A stretch of 36,370 nucleotides of DNA from DASQHM01 sp035632095 (lineage in GTDB: Bacteria; Pseudomonadota; Alphaproteobacteria; Ferrovibrionales; Ferrovibrionaceae): NCBI GenBank assembly GCA_035632095.1, contig DASQHM010000019.1:1-36370 (forward strand), read 5' to 3'. A program made the translations under genes and the position numbers. How positions within the stretch are numbered: the first letter of the stretch is position 1; each line of letters starts with the position of its first letter. The notes below the pieces were generated by a model, which had not been told where the DNA came from, did no database searches, and saw nothing but the letters and a program-made list of their open reading frames with translations. Positions 22,802-29,678 of the stretch are shown piece after piece.

Positions 22802-24544
22802 GTGGCCCTCGGCCTCAATTGGTTCAATCGGGCGCGGCTGGCGAGCGGGCTGATCCTATTCGCCTTCCTCGCGACCCATCTGCTCAACCACAGTCTGGGC
22901 TTGATCGGCCTCGATGCCATGGAAGCCGGCCGCGTGGTGTTTCTCGCGATCTGGCGCAATTGGATCGGCGCCCTGCTGCTCTACGGCGCGGTCGTCACCC
23001 ATATCACGCTCGTGCTGCTGTCGCTGTACCGGCGCCGCGCCTGGCGCTCCATCGGGCGGGTGGAGATCGCGCAGATCGTTTTCGGCTTGTGCATTCCGCC
23101 GCTGGTTATCGAGCACGTGCTGGCCAATCGTGGTTTGCATGCGGCCTTCAAGCTCAACGACACGTATGCATACGTGGTCCTGTCGCTTTGGATGTTCAAG
23201 CCGTGGCTCGGCGTTCAGCAGGCCGTGGTGGTGATCGTCGCGTGGTTTCACGGCTGCATCGGCGTGCATATGTGGCTGCGGCTGAAGCCGTGGTATCCGC
23301 AATGGCGCGCCGCCCTTTACACCATCGCAGTGCTGCTGCCGGTCTGCGCGCTGTTCGGATTCATGGAAGGCAGCCGCGAGGCCGTGCGTCTCTATCAGGA
23401 TCCCATCTGGCGGGCGGCTTATAACGCCGCCGTCAACCTGTCTCCGGACGCGTACAGCGCCGCCGTCGCGTGGCTGGAATCGGCGCTCGGCTTGTCCCGC
23501 AAATTCATGGTCATCGTGCCGCTGATCGGGCTGGCCGCATGGGTGCTGCATAACTGGATCGAGCGGCGGCGCGGGCTGGTCACCATCGGCTATCCCATGG
23601 GACGGCGCGTGACGGTACGCCCCGGCACCAGCGTGCTGGAAGCAAGCCGCATCGGCGGCATTCCGCACGCATCGGTCTGCGGCGGCCGCGGCCGCTGCTC
23701 CACCTGCCGCGTGCGCATTGCCGAAGGGCGCGAGTGGCTGCCGACGCCGAGCGACGACGAGGTCAAGGTTTTGGCCCGCGTGGGCGCGCCGGAAGGCGTG
23801 CGGCTCGCTTGCCAGCTTCGCCCGACCCATGACCTGGCCGTGGTGCCGCTTCTGCCGGCGACGGCGCAGCCGCGCGACGGCTTCACGCGCCCGGCCTATA
23901 CCCAGGGCAGCGAGCGCGAAATCGCCATCCTGTTCGCGGACCTGCGCTCCTTCACGCGCTTCTCGGAAATGAAGCTGCCCTATGACGTGGTGTTCGTGAT
24001 CAATCAGTATTTCCGTGCCATGGGCATGGCGGTCGAGCGCTCCGGCGGGCAGGTCGACAAGTTCATCGGCGACGGCGTCATGGCGCTGTTCGGCTTGCGC
24101 ACTGACGCCGACGAAGGTTGCCGGCAGGCCCTGCGCGCGGCCCGCGCCATGTCGGAAGCCTTGGCCGAGCTCAACCGCACGCTCAGTCACGACCTGCCGG
24201 AGCCCTTGCGCATCGGCATCGGCGTGCATGCCGGGACCGTCATCGTCGGCGAAATGGGCTATGCGCGCACCATGTCGCTCACGGCAATCGGCGATGCGGT
24301 GAACACGGCGAGCCGCCTCGAGCAGCTCACCAAGGAATTCGGTGTCGAGCTTGTGGTGTCGAACCGGGTGGCCAAGCGCGCCGGGATCAGCCTCGCCGGC
24401 TTCGCCCGCCGGGACATCGAAGTGCGCGGCCGCACGCAGCCCATGCCGATCTATCTGGTGCCGAGCGGGCGCGACCTGCCGGAGGATTTATCCCAGATCG
24501 CCACGGCGAAACCCGCGCCGGAAGCCGCGGCGACGGCGGACTAA
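22802..24544 (+). CDS. Membrane-anchored, [2Fe-2S]-containing class III adenylate cyclase
   Basis: 580 residues from a GTG 6 nt after the adenosine kinase stop. Three parts are visible. (1) Residues 1-250: about six hydrophobic helices rich in His (H26, H30, H67, H105, H150, H156), like the diheme anchor of succinate dehydrogenase-type proteins. (2) About 255-345: an adrenodoxin-type [2Fe-2S] domain with C293, C299, C302 and C337 (C-x5-C-x2-C-x34-C). (3) About 375-550: the class III cyclase, with metal-binding D380 (FADLRSFTRF) and D424 (FIGDGVMALFG), substrate-specifying K420 and T494, and the transition-state pair N501/R505 in GDAVNTASRLE. The Lys/Thr pair indicates adenylate cyclase of the bicarbonate-responsive IIIb subtype. 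Likely membrane-bound and redox-regulated (inference). Confidence 0.92.
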   Translation: MALGLNWFNRARLASGLILFAFLATHLLNHSLGLIGLDAMEAGRVVFLAIWRNWIGALLLYGAVVTHITLVLLSLYRRRAWRSIGRVEIAQIVFGLCIPPLVIEHVLANRGLHAAFKLNDTYAYVVLSLWMFKPWLGVQQAVVVIVAWFHGCIGVHMWLRLKPWYPQWRAALYTIAVLLPVCALFGFMEGSREAVRLYQDPIWRAAYNAAVNLSPDAYSAAVAWLESALGLSRKFMVIVPLIGLAAWVLHNWIERRRGLVTIGYPMGRRVTVRPGTSVLEASRIGGIPHASVCGGRGRCSTCRVRIAEGREWLPTPSDDEVKVLARVGAPEGVRLACQLRPTHDLAVVPLLPATAQPRDGFTRPAYTQGSEREIAILFADLRSFTRFSEMKLPYDVVFVINQYFRAMGMAVERSGGQVDKFIGDGVMALFGLRTDADEGCRQALRAARAMSEALAELNRTLSHDLPEPLRIGIGVHAGTVIVGEMGYARTMSLTAIGDAVNTASRLEQLTKEFGVELVVSNRVAKRAGISLAGFARRDIEVRGRTQPMPIYLVPSGRDLPEDLSQIATAKPAPEAAATAD

Positions 24545-24918
24545 CGCTCGATGCGTTTCAGCATCGGCCCCAAGGGACGGCCGGCGAAAATGTGAATGTG
24601 CAGATGCGGCACGTCCTGGTGCGCGTCGGCGCCGGTGTTGGCGAGAACGCGATAGCCGCCGGCGGCCAAGCCGAGTTGTCGCGCCGCCTGGCCGACCGCG
24701 GCGAACAGATCGGCGATCTCTTCGGCGCTGGCGTTCCGCGTGAAATCGTCCATGTCGCGATAAGCGCCCTTCGGAATCACCAGGACGTGCACCGGCGCCA
24801 GCGGACGAATGTCATGGAAGGCAAAGGCGTGCTTGGTCTCCAGAACCTTCTTTGCTGGCAGTTCGCCGCGCAGGATGCGGGCGAAGACGTTGTTCGGGTC
24901 GTAGGCTGTTGACGTCAT
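24541..24918 (-). CDS. HIT family (HinT-like) nucleotide hydrolase
   Basis: 125 residues from the ATG at 24918. The upstream in-frame extension to 25020 overlaps hisE and is rejected. The histidine triad HLHIHIF (H105, H107, H109) in QDVPHLHIHIFAGRPLG is diagnostic. The N-terminal half (FARILRGELPAKKVLETKHAFAFHDIRPLAPVHVLVIPKGAYRDMDDF) is the HINT-type core. These enzymes hydrolyse adenosine phosphoramidates. It is the last gene of the minus-strand his unit, 16 nt after hisE. Its stop overlaps the cyclase stop by 4 nt in convergent orientation. Confidence 0.94.
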   Translation of the reverse strand: MTSTAYDPNNVFARILRGELPAKKVLETKHAFAFHDIRPLAPVHVLVIPKGAYRDMDDFTRNASAEEIADLFAAVGQAARQLGLAAGGYRVLANTGADAHQDVPHLHIHIFAGRPLGPMLKRIER

Positions 24919-24934
24919 CGGCGGCGATCTTCGT

Positions 24935-25270
24935 TCACGTCTTGGCGCGGGACTTCTTTTCGTCGAAGCCGGACGTACCCTCGCGCCGTTCCAGTTCGGC
25001 CCAGACCCGGCTCGGCTCAATATCGGCGTCGGCGAGCAAAATCAGCAGGTGGAAGATCGTGTCGGCGCTCTCCGCCACGATCTCGTCGGGCTTGCCGCGG
25101 AGCGCCGCGATGATGGCCTCCACCGCTTCCTCGCCGAACTTCTGCGCGATCTTCGCCGTGCCGCGCGCATGAAGTTTCGCCACGTAGGACTTGTCCGGAT
25201 CGCCGCCCTTGCGGCTCTTGACGACCGCATAGAGACGCTCGATTACGGCCGCGTCGCTCGCCTTCGCCAT
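24935..25270 (-). CDS. hisE: Phosphoribosyl-ATP pyrophosphatase
   Basis: 111 residues from the ATG at 25270, with GGGAG ahead of it. HisE removes pyrophosphate from phosphoribosyl-ATP, the second step of histidine synthesis. It is an all-alpha MazG-like protein: GGDPDKSYVAKLHARGTAKIAQKFGEEAVEAIIAAL near 29-64, with the metal-binding E-x-x-E-x-x pattern and DTIFHLLILLAD near 79-90. It is a stand-alone HisE, not fused to HisI; hisI is not in this window. The start is 1 nt from the hisF stop. Confidence 0.95.
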   Translation of the reverse strand: MAKASDAAVIERLYAVVKSRKGGDPDKSYVAKLHARGTAKIAQKFGEEAVEAIIAALRGKPDEIVAESADTIFHLLILLADADIEPSRVWAELERREGTSGFDEKKSRAKT

Positions 25271-25271
25271 G

Positions 25272-26036
25272 TCAATCTCCCTCGCGCACCGCAATACCTC
25301 GCCGTTTCATGTGAGCCTTGGCCTCGGCTACGGAGAATTCGCCGAAGTGGAAGATGGACGCCGCCAGCACCGCGCTGGCATGGCCCTTGGCGATGCCGTC
25401 GGCCAGGTCGTCCAGAGAACCGACGCCGCCGGACGCGATCACCGGCACCGTGACCGCATCGGACACGGCACGCGTCAGGCCGAGGTCGAATCCGGCTTTG
25501 GTGCCGTCGCGGTCCATGGACGTGAGCAGGATTTCGCCGGCGCCGAGCCCGGTCATGCGCCTGGCCCAGTCCACTGCGTCGAGGCCGGTGGCGTTGCGCC
25601 CGCCGTGAGTGAACACTTCCCAGCGGCCATCGGCGGCCCGCTTCGCGTCGATCGCGACGACGATGCACTGCCGCCCGAATTTCTCCGCCGCTTCGCGCAC
25701 GAAATCGGGCCGCTCGACCGCGGCGGTGTTGATCGACACCTTGTCGGCGCCCGCGAGCAAGAGACGGCGCACGTCTTCCGTGGTGCGTACGCCGCCGCCG
25801 ACCGTCAGCGGCATAAAGCAAACGTCTGCCGTGCGCGCCACCACGTCGTAGAGAATGTCGCGCTTCTCGTGGCTGGCGGTGATGTCGAGAAAGCAAAGCT
25901 CATCGGCGCCTTGGGCGTCGTAGATGCGCGCCTGTTCGACCGGATCGCCTGCGTCCACCAGGTCGACGAAGTTGACGCCCTTGACCACGCGGCCGTCCTT
26001 CACGTCGAGGCAGGGAATGATGCGGACCTTGAGCAT
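25272..26036 (-). CDS. hisF: Imidazole glycerol phosphate synthase cyclase subunit
   Basis: 254 residues, a (beta/alpha)8 barrel. HisF takes ammonia from HisH and cyclises PRFAR to IGP and AICAR. The catalytic Asp pair is in CLDVKDGRVVKG (D11) and VVAIDAKRA (about D130). The phosphate sites are MPLTVGGGVRTTEDV near 76-90 and VPVIASGGVGSLDDL near 198-212. The C-terminal end VREGD is normal. The stop is 1 nt before the hisE start, so the genes are tightly coupled. Confidence 0.97.
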   Translation of the reverse strand: MLKVRIIPCLDVKDGRVVKGVNFVDLVDAGDPVEQARIYDAQGADELCFLDITASHEKRDILYDVVARTADVCFMPLTVGGGVRTTEDVRRLLLAGADKVSINTAAVERPDFVREAAEKFGRQCIVVAIDAKRAADGRWEVFTHGGRNATGLDAVDWARRMTGLGAGEILLTSMDRDGTKAGFDLGLTRAVSDAVTVPVIASGGVGSLDDLADGIAKGHASAVLAASIFHFGEFSVAEAKAHMKRRGIAVREGD

Positions 26037-26043
26037 GCGCGCC

Positions 26044-26769
26044 TTATGCCGCCATCAGCCGCAGCGCCTCGGCGGGCTCGATGCGGCCGTCGTAGAGCGC
26101 GCGGCCGATGATCACGCCTTCGATGCCGGATGCGCTGCGGGCCTTCAGCCCTTCCAGATCCTTCAACCCCGCGACGCCACCGGACGCGATCACCGGCGTG
26201 GAGATGCGTTCCGCCAAGGCGGCGGTTGCGTCGATGTTGACGCCCTGCAGGAGGCCGTCGCGGTCGATGTCCGTGTAGATGATGGCCGCAGCGCCTGCAT
26301 CCTCGAAGGCGCGCGCGAGGTCGAGCGCGGTCAACTCCGATGCGGCGGCCCAGCCTTCGACCGCCACCTTACCGCCGCGCGCATCGATGCCGAGCGCGAC
26401 CTGGCCGGCAAAGCGCTTGCACGCATCCTTCACGAGCTTCGGGTTCTTCACGGCCAGCGTCCCGAGGATGACACGTCGGATGCCCCGGGAGAGCCAGCCC
26501 TCGATGGTTGCCATATCGCGGATGCCGCCGCCGAGCTGCACCGGTATTTTCACCGCGGCAAGAACGGCGTCGACGGCGGCGGCATTCACCGGCTTGCCGG
26601 CGAAGGCGCCGTTCAAATCGACCAAGTGCAGCCAGGTGAAGCCCACCGACTGAAACGAACGCGCTTGCGCGGCCGGATCGGCATTGAACACGGTCGCGCG
26701 TCCCATATCGCCCTGCTCCAGTCGCACGCAGACGCCATCCTTCAAATCGATGGCGGGGTAAAGGTTCAT
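26044..26769 (-). CDS. hisA: ProFAR isomerase
   Basis: 241 residues, a (beta/alpha)8 barrel related to HisF. It isomerises ProFAR to PRFAR. Key segments: NLYPAIDLKDGVCVRLEQGDM (D8 catalytic), LGGGIRDMATIEGWLSRGIRRVILGTLAVKNP near 78-109, AIIYTDIDRDGLLQG near 163-177 (second catalytic Asp) and TPVIASGGVAGLKDL near 191-205. Its start overlaps the stop of the upstream GNAT gene by 4 nt (ATGA). hisF follows after 7 nt. Confidence 0.97.
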   Translation of the reverse strand: MNLYPAIDLKDGVCVRLEQGDMGRATVFNADPAAQARSFQSVGFTWLHLVDLNGAFAGKPVNAAAVDAVLAAVKIPVQLGGGIRDMATIEGWLSRGIRRVILGTLAVKNPKLVKDACKRFAGQVALGIDARGGKVAVEGWAAASELTALDLARAFEDAGAAAIIYTDIDRDGLLQGVNIDATAALAERISTPVIASGGVAGLKDLEGLKARSASGIEGVIIGRALYDGRIEPAEALRLMAA

Positions 26770-27326
26770 GCCTGCGCGCCAGTGACTTCGCTTTTCGCTT
26801 CGGTTGCGGCGGCGCGGAGATCCTTGTTGTAGAAATAGCCCGCCACATACTGGCCGTTGACCTTGGCGTAGCGCGCCTTCACCGCCCAGCGCTGGAAGCC
26901 GGCCGCTTCATAAAGATGAATGGCCGCGGTCTGCGTCTCGCGCACGTCCAGGTCCAGCATCTCGTAGCCGGCGGCGCGCGCAGCGTCCTCCACGGCGCGC
27001 AACAAGCCGCGCGCAAGTCCGTGGCCGCGCGCCCAGGGTGCGATGAAGAACGTGGTCAGCGTAGCGCCGTGACCCTGCGCCTCGTTGTTCGGCGGCGGTT
27101 TCAGCAATTGAGCCGAGCCGACGATGTGGCCGTCGAGCCGCGCGACGTAGAGCTCGCGTTGCGGCACCAGCAGCACGCCCTTCCAATAGCTTTCCAGCAC
27201 GCGGCGCGGCGGCGCCTTCAGCCAGCCGAAGCCGTTTCCATCGATGATGGCTTCTTCCGTCGCCTCGCACAGATCGTCGAGATCGGGCTCGGGCAGTTTG
27301 GTCGGCTTTTCGATGCGCGTACTCAT
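26766..27326 (-). CDS. GNAT family N-acetyltransferase embedded in the his operon
   Basis: 186 residues. Core GNAT motif A is visible: LTTFFIAPWARGHGLARGLLRAVEDAARAAGYEMLDLDVRETQTAAIHLYEAAGF near 90-144, including the acetyl-CoA-binding R/Q-x-x-G-x-G/A pattern (ARGHGLARGLL). The N-terminal part (FGWLKAPPRRVLESYWKGV) is family-specific. The acceptor (small molecule or protein) cannot be read. It sits between hisH (7-nt gap) and hisA (4-nt overlap), so it is translated with the pathway. The position suggests a role linked to histidine synthesis or simple co-expression; other alphaproteobacteria put other small genes here. Confidence 0.88.
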   Translation of the reverse strand: MSTRIEKPTKLPEPDLDDLCEATEEAIIDGNGFGWLKAPPRRVLESYWKGVLLVPQRELYVARLDGHIVGSAQLLKPPPNNEAQGHGATLTTFFIAPWARGHGLARGLLRAVEDAARAAGYEMLDLDVRETQTAAIHLYEAAGFQRWAVKARYAKVNGQYVAGYFYNKDLRAAATEAKSEVTGAQA

Positions 27327-27333
27327 GCGAACC

Positions 27334-27975
27334 TCACGGACTCCAGGTCAGGAAATTGGCGATCAAACGCAGGCCGGTCGCCTGGCTCTTTTCGGGATGG
27401 AACTGCGTTCCCACCATATTGTCGCGCCCCACGACGGCTGCAAGCGGGCCACCGTAGTCGGTACTGGCCAAAAGCGCACTGCTCTCGGTCAAAGCCAGAT
27501 GGTAGCTGTGGACAAAATAGGCATGGGCGCCCGTGGCGATGCCGTTCAACACCGGATGTTGCCGCACGATGGTGAGCTGATTCCACCCCATATGCGGCAC
27601 TTTAAGCGCCGGGTCTCGGGGCTCGATCCGCACCACATCGCCGGCGATCCAGGCGAATCCCGGATGGACGCCGTATTCGATGCCGCGGGTCGCCATGAGC
27701 TGCATGCCGACGCAGATGCCGAGAAAAGGCCGGCCGCGCCGGCGCACGGCTTCGTCGAGGGCTGCCACCATGCCCGGCAGCGCGTCGAGGCCGGCGCGGC
27801 AATCGCCGAAGGCGCCCACACCCGGCAACACGATGCGCTCGGCCTTGGCGACCACCGCCGGATCGGCGGTGACCGCCACTGCGCGGACCTGGCCGCTTTC
27901 GTGGATCATGCGCTCGAAGGCCTTTGCGGCCGAACGCAAATTCCCCGAGCCGTAATCGACGATGGCGACGCTCAT
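27334..27975 (-). CDS. hisH: Imidazole glycerol phosphate synthase glutaminase subunit
   Basis: 213 residues, class I glutamine amidotransferase. It hydrolyses glutamine and passes ammonia to HisF. The triad is C88 in FLGICVGMQLM and H193 and E195 in QFHPEKSQ. The N-terminal VAIVDYGSGNLRSAAKAFER is the HisH signature, as is VLPGVGAFGDC near 49-59 (oxyanion-strand region). It lies 40 nt after hisB. All expected parts are intact. Confidence 0.97.
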   Translation of the reverse strand: MSVAIVDYGSGNLRSAAKAFERMIHESGQVRAVAVTADPAVVAKAERIVLPGVGAFGDCRAGLDALPGMVAALDEAVRRRGRPFLGICVGMQLMATRGIEYGVHPGFAWIAGDVVRIEPRDPALKVPHMGWNQLTIVRQHPVLNGIATGAHAYFVHSYHLALTESSALLASTDYGGPLAAVVGRDNMVGTQFHPEKSQATGLRLIANFLTWSP

Positions 27976-28015
27976 GGCGTGCCCTTCCCGCCTGCGATTG
28001 GTATTCCGGGGCTCG

Positions 28016-28615
28016 CTAGAGCGAGCCGCCGAGCACGCCCTTGGTCGAGGGCACCGCGTCGGCCTTGCGCGGGTCGATCTCCACCGCTTGCCGGAGCGCC
28101 CGGGCCAGGCCCTTGAAGCAGCTCTCGACGATGTGGTGGTTGTTCTCGCCGTACAGGTTCTCCACGTGCAGCGTGACGCCGGCCGATTGGGCGAAGGCCT
28201 GGAACCATTCCTTGAACAGCTCGGTATCCATCTCGCCGAGCTTCGGTTTGCTGAACTGGACGCGCCAGATCAGGTAGGGCCGGTTGGAGACGTCGAGCGA
28301 CACGCGGGTGCAGGTCTCGTCCATGGGTATCATGGCCGAACCCCAGCGTTGAATCCCGGCCCGCTCGCCGAGCGCCTGGGACACGGCCTGGCCGATGACG
28401 ATGCCGGTGTCTTCCGTGGTGTGGTGGTAGTCGATATGCAGGTCGCCCTTCGCCTCGACCTCCAGGTCGATCAGGCTGTGGCGCGAAAACTGCTCCAGCA
28501 TGTGGTCGAGGAAACCGATCCCCGTCGCCACCTTGTAGACACCGGTGCCGTCGAGGTCGAGCGCAACGCGGACCGACGTTTCCTTGGTCCGACGCTCGAC
28601 GCGGGCCTGGCGCAT
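28016..28615 (-). CDS. hisB: Imidazoleglycerol-phosphate dehydratase
   Basis: 199 residues from the ATG at 28615, with AAGGAGGG 5 nt upstream, the strongest ribosome site of the his genes. The enzyme is monofunctional (no phosphatase domain) and dehydrates IGP to imidazole acetol phosphate with Mn2+. Metal-binding motifs: GIGFLDHMLEQFSRHS near 31-46, DLHIDYHHTTEDTGIVIG near 57-74 and the C-terminal ENNHHIVESCFKGLARALRQA near 153-173. It is the first gene of the his unit; the promoter must lie in the divergent gap before hslV. Confidence 0.97.
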   Translation of the reverse strand: MRQARVERRTKETSVRVALDLDGTGVYKVATGIGFLDHMLEQFSRHSLIDLEVEAKGDLHIDYHHTTEDTGIVIGQAVSQALGERAGIQRWGSAMIPMDETCTRVSLDVSNRPYLIWRVQFSKPKLGEMDTELFKEWFQAFAQSAGVTLHVENLYGENNHHIVESCFKGLARALRQAVEIDPRKADAVPSTKGVLGGSL

Positions 28616-28920
28616 ACCGCCCTCCTTGAGCCAACGCAGCGTGAATCAATCCTGAGGGGCGATATAGCAGGAAGGGGCTAGCGAAGCCAGCGCGGCGGCA
28701 CCGACGGCAGGTGTGGCCGAGGCGTTCGTGAGATCAATGGGTTGCGGCGGCGTGCGAGGCTGGCCGCAACGGCCGCGCTGGTGGTGTGCTCGGCCAGCGG
28801 TCTCACGCCTTAGCGCTTATGGCGTCGGATTGCAGGCTGGGCGGTTGGAGCCAGGTGCAGGCGGAAAGTGCTAATGATATCGGCCGGATAAGGTTAGATT
28901 GTTGCAACACCCGCATAACT

Positions 28921-28951
28921 CGCCAGCGGAAGCACAGCCGTACCGCTGGCG
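28921..28951. repeat. Perfect 9-bp inverted repeat in the hisB-hslV gap
   Basis: CGCCAGCGG (28921-28929) and CCGCTGGCG (28943-28951) with a 13-nt loop. A second small stem follows within 8 nt. It could be a transcript hairpin (small RNA or leader) or a binding site. Confidence 0.55.
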
Positions 28952-29009
28952 GCGACGGCGCAAATTGTGCGCTTCGACGAAGGCATACAAGTGCCAGTGC
29001 CATCCGGCT

Positions 29010-29036
29010 CTTGATTGGTGGCCGGCAATGCTTAAA
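29010..29036 (+). promoter_or_regulatory. Possible heat-shock-type promoter for hslVU
   Basis: CTTGAT at 29010-29015, 15-nt spacer, CTTAAA at 29031-29036, about 89 nt before the hslV ATG. CTTG is the alphaproteobacterial RpoH -35 hallmark; the -10 is only a loose match. hslVU is heat-shock controlled in many bacteria. Confidence 0.3.
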
Positions 29037-29124
29037 TGACAGGGTCCCCGTCCCCAGGCGGCCAGTTCCGCGGTGCATGAACCGCAAACCGCCTCCGGTC
29101 GAAAACCTGCCCCCGAGGAATGAA

Positions 29125-29673
29125 ATGGCTGACGAACACGCGACCACCTGGCATGGCACGACGATCCTTTCGGTCCGCAAAGGCGGGCGCGTGGTCGTCG
29201 CCGGCGACGGCCAGGTCTCGCTTGGCCAGACGGTCATCAAGTCCAACGCGCGCAAGGTGCGGCGCATCGGCGACGGCAAGGTGCTGGCGGGCTTCGCCGG
29301 CGCCACGGCAGACGCCTTCACCCTGTTCGAACGGCTGGAAGGCAAACTCGAAAAGCATCCGGGACAGCTCACCCGCGCCTGTGTCGAGCTGGCCAAGGAT
29401 TGGCGCACCGACCGCTACCTGCGCCGGCTCGAGGCGATGATGGCGGTGGCCGACGCGGAGGTGAGCCTGGTTCTCACCGGCACCGGCGATGTGCTGGAGC
29501 CGGAGGACGGTTTGATCGGCATCGGCTCGGGCGGCAACTACGCGCTGGCCGCAGCCCGTGCGCTCATCGATCTGAGCGACATGGATGCGGAAGCGATCGC
29601 GCGCAAGGCCATGGGAATTGCCGCCGACATCTGCGTCTACACCAACAACAACATCGTCATCGAAAGCCTCTGA
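29125..29673 (+). CDS. hslV: ATP-dependent protease proteolytic subunit HslV
   Basis: 182 residues from the ATG at 29125, with GAGGA at 29115-29119. The proteasome-like peptidase forms two hexameric rings; the nucleophile is the Thr exposed after processing, here T12 in WHGTTILSVRKGG. Family segments VVVAGDGQVSLGQTVIKSNARKVRRIGDGKVLAGFAGATADAFTLFERLE and the ending CVYTNNNIVIESL are standard. The 11-residue propeptide MADEHATTWHG is of ordinary length. hslU follows after 5 nt. Confidence 0.97.
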   Translation: MADEHATTWHGTTILSVRKGGRVVVAGDGQVSLGQTVIKSNARKVRRIGDGKVLAGFAGATADAFTLFERLEGKLEKHPGQLTRACVELAKDWRTDRYLRRLEAMMAVADAEVSLVLTGTGDVLEPEDGLIGIGSGGNYALAAARALIDLSDMDAEAIARKAMGIAADICVYTNNNIVIESL

Positions 29674-29678
29674 CCGCC

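Larger units (their letters stand above)
28616..29124. other. Long divergent intergenic region between hisB and hslV
   Basis: About 509 nt, the longest non-coding gap here. It must hold promoters for both the his unit (leftward) and hslVU (rightward). I find no convincing protein or tRNA. The in-frame extension of hslV to 28786 is not homologous to HslV. Its middle part is visibly richer in A/T than the neighbouring genes and contains an inverted repeat at 28921-28951 and a short GCGCA-AATTG-TGCGC hairpin at about 28959-28973. Confidence 0.7.

Noticed and set aside
22856..24229. 457-codon open frame antisense to the cyclase
   Set aside because: A shadow of the cyclase gene; composition is dominated by His, Gln, Ala, Arg and shows no domain.
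24919..25020. Upstream extension of the HIT gene
   Set aside because: It overlaps hisE and encodes a basic non-homologous segment; the family's N-terminus fits the ATG at 24918.
28786..29124. In-frame 113-codon upstream extension of hslV
   Set aside because: HslV proteins start a few residues before the GTT nucleophile segment. The extension is Arg/Cys-rich non-homologous sequence, and GAGGA precedes the ATG at 29125.
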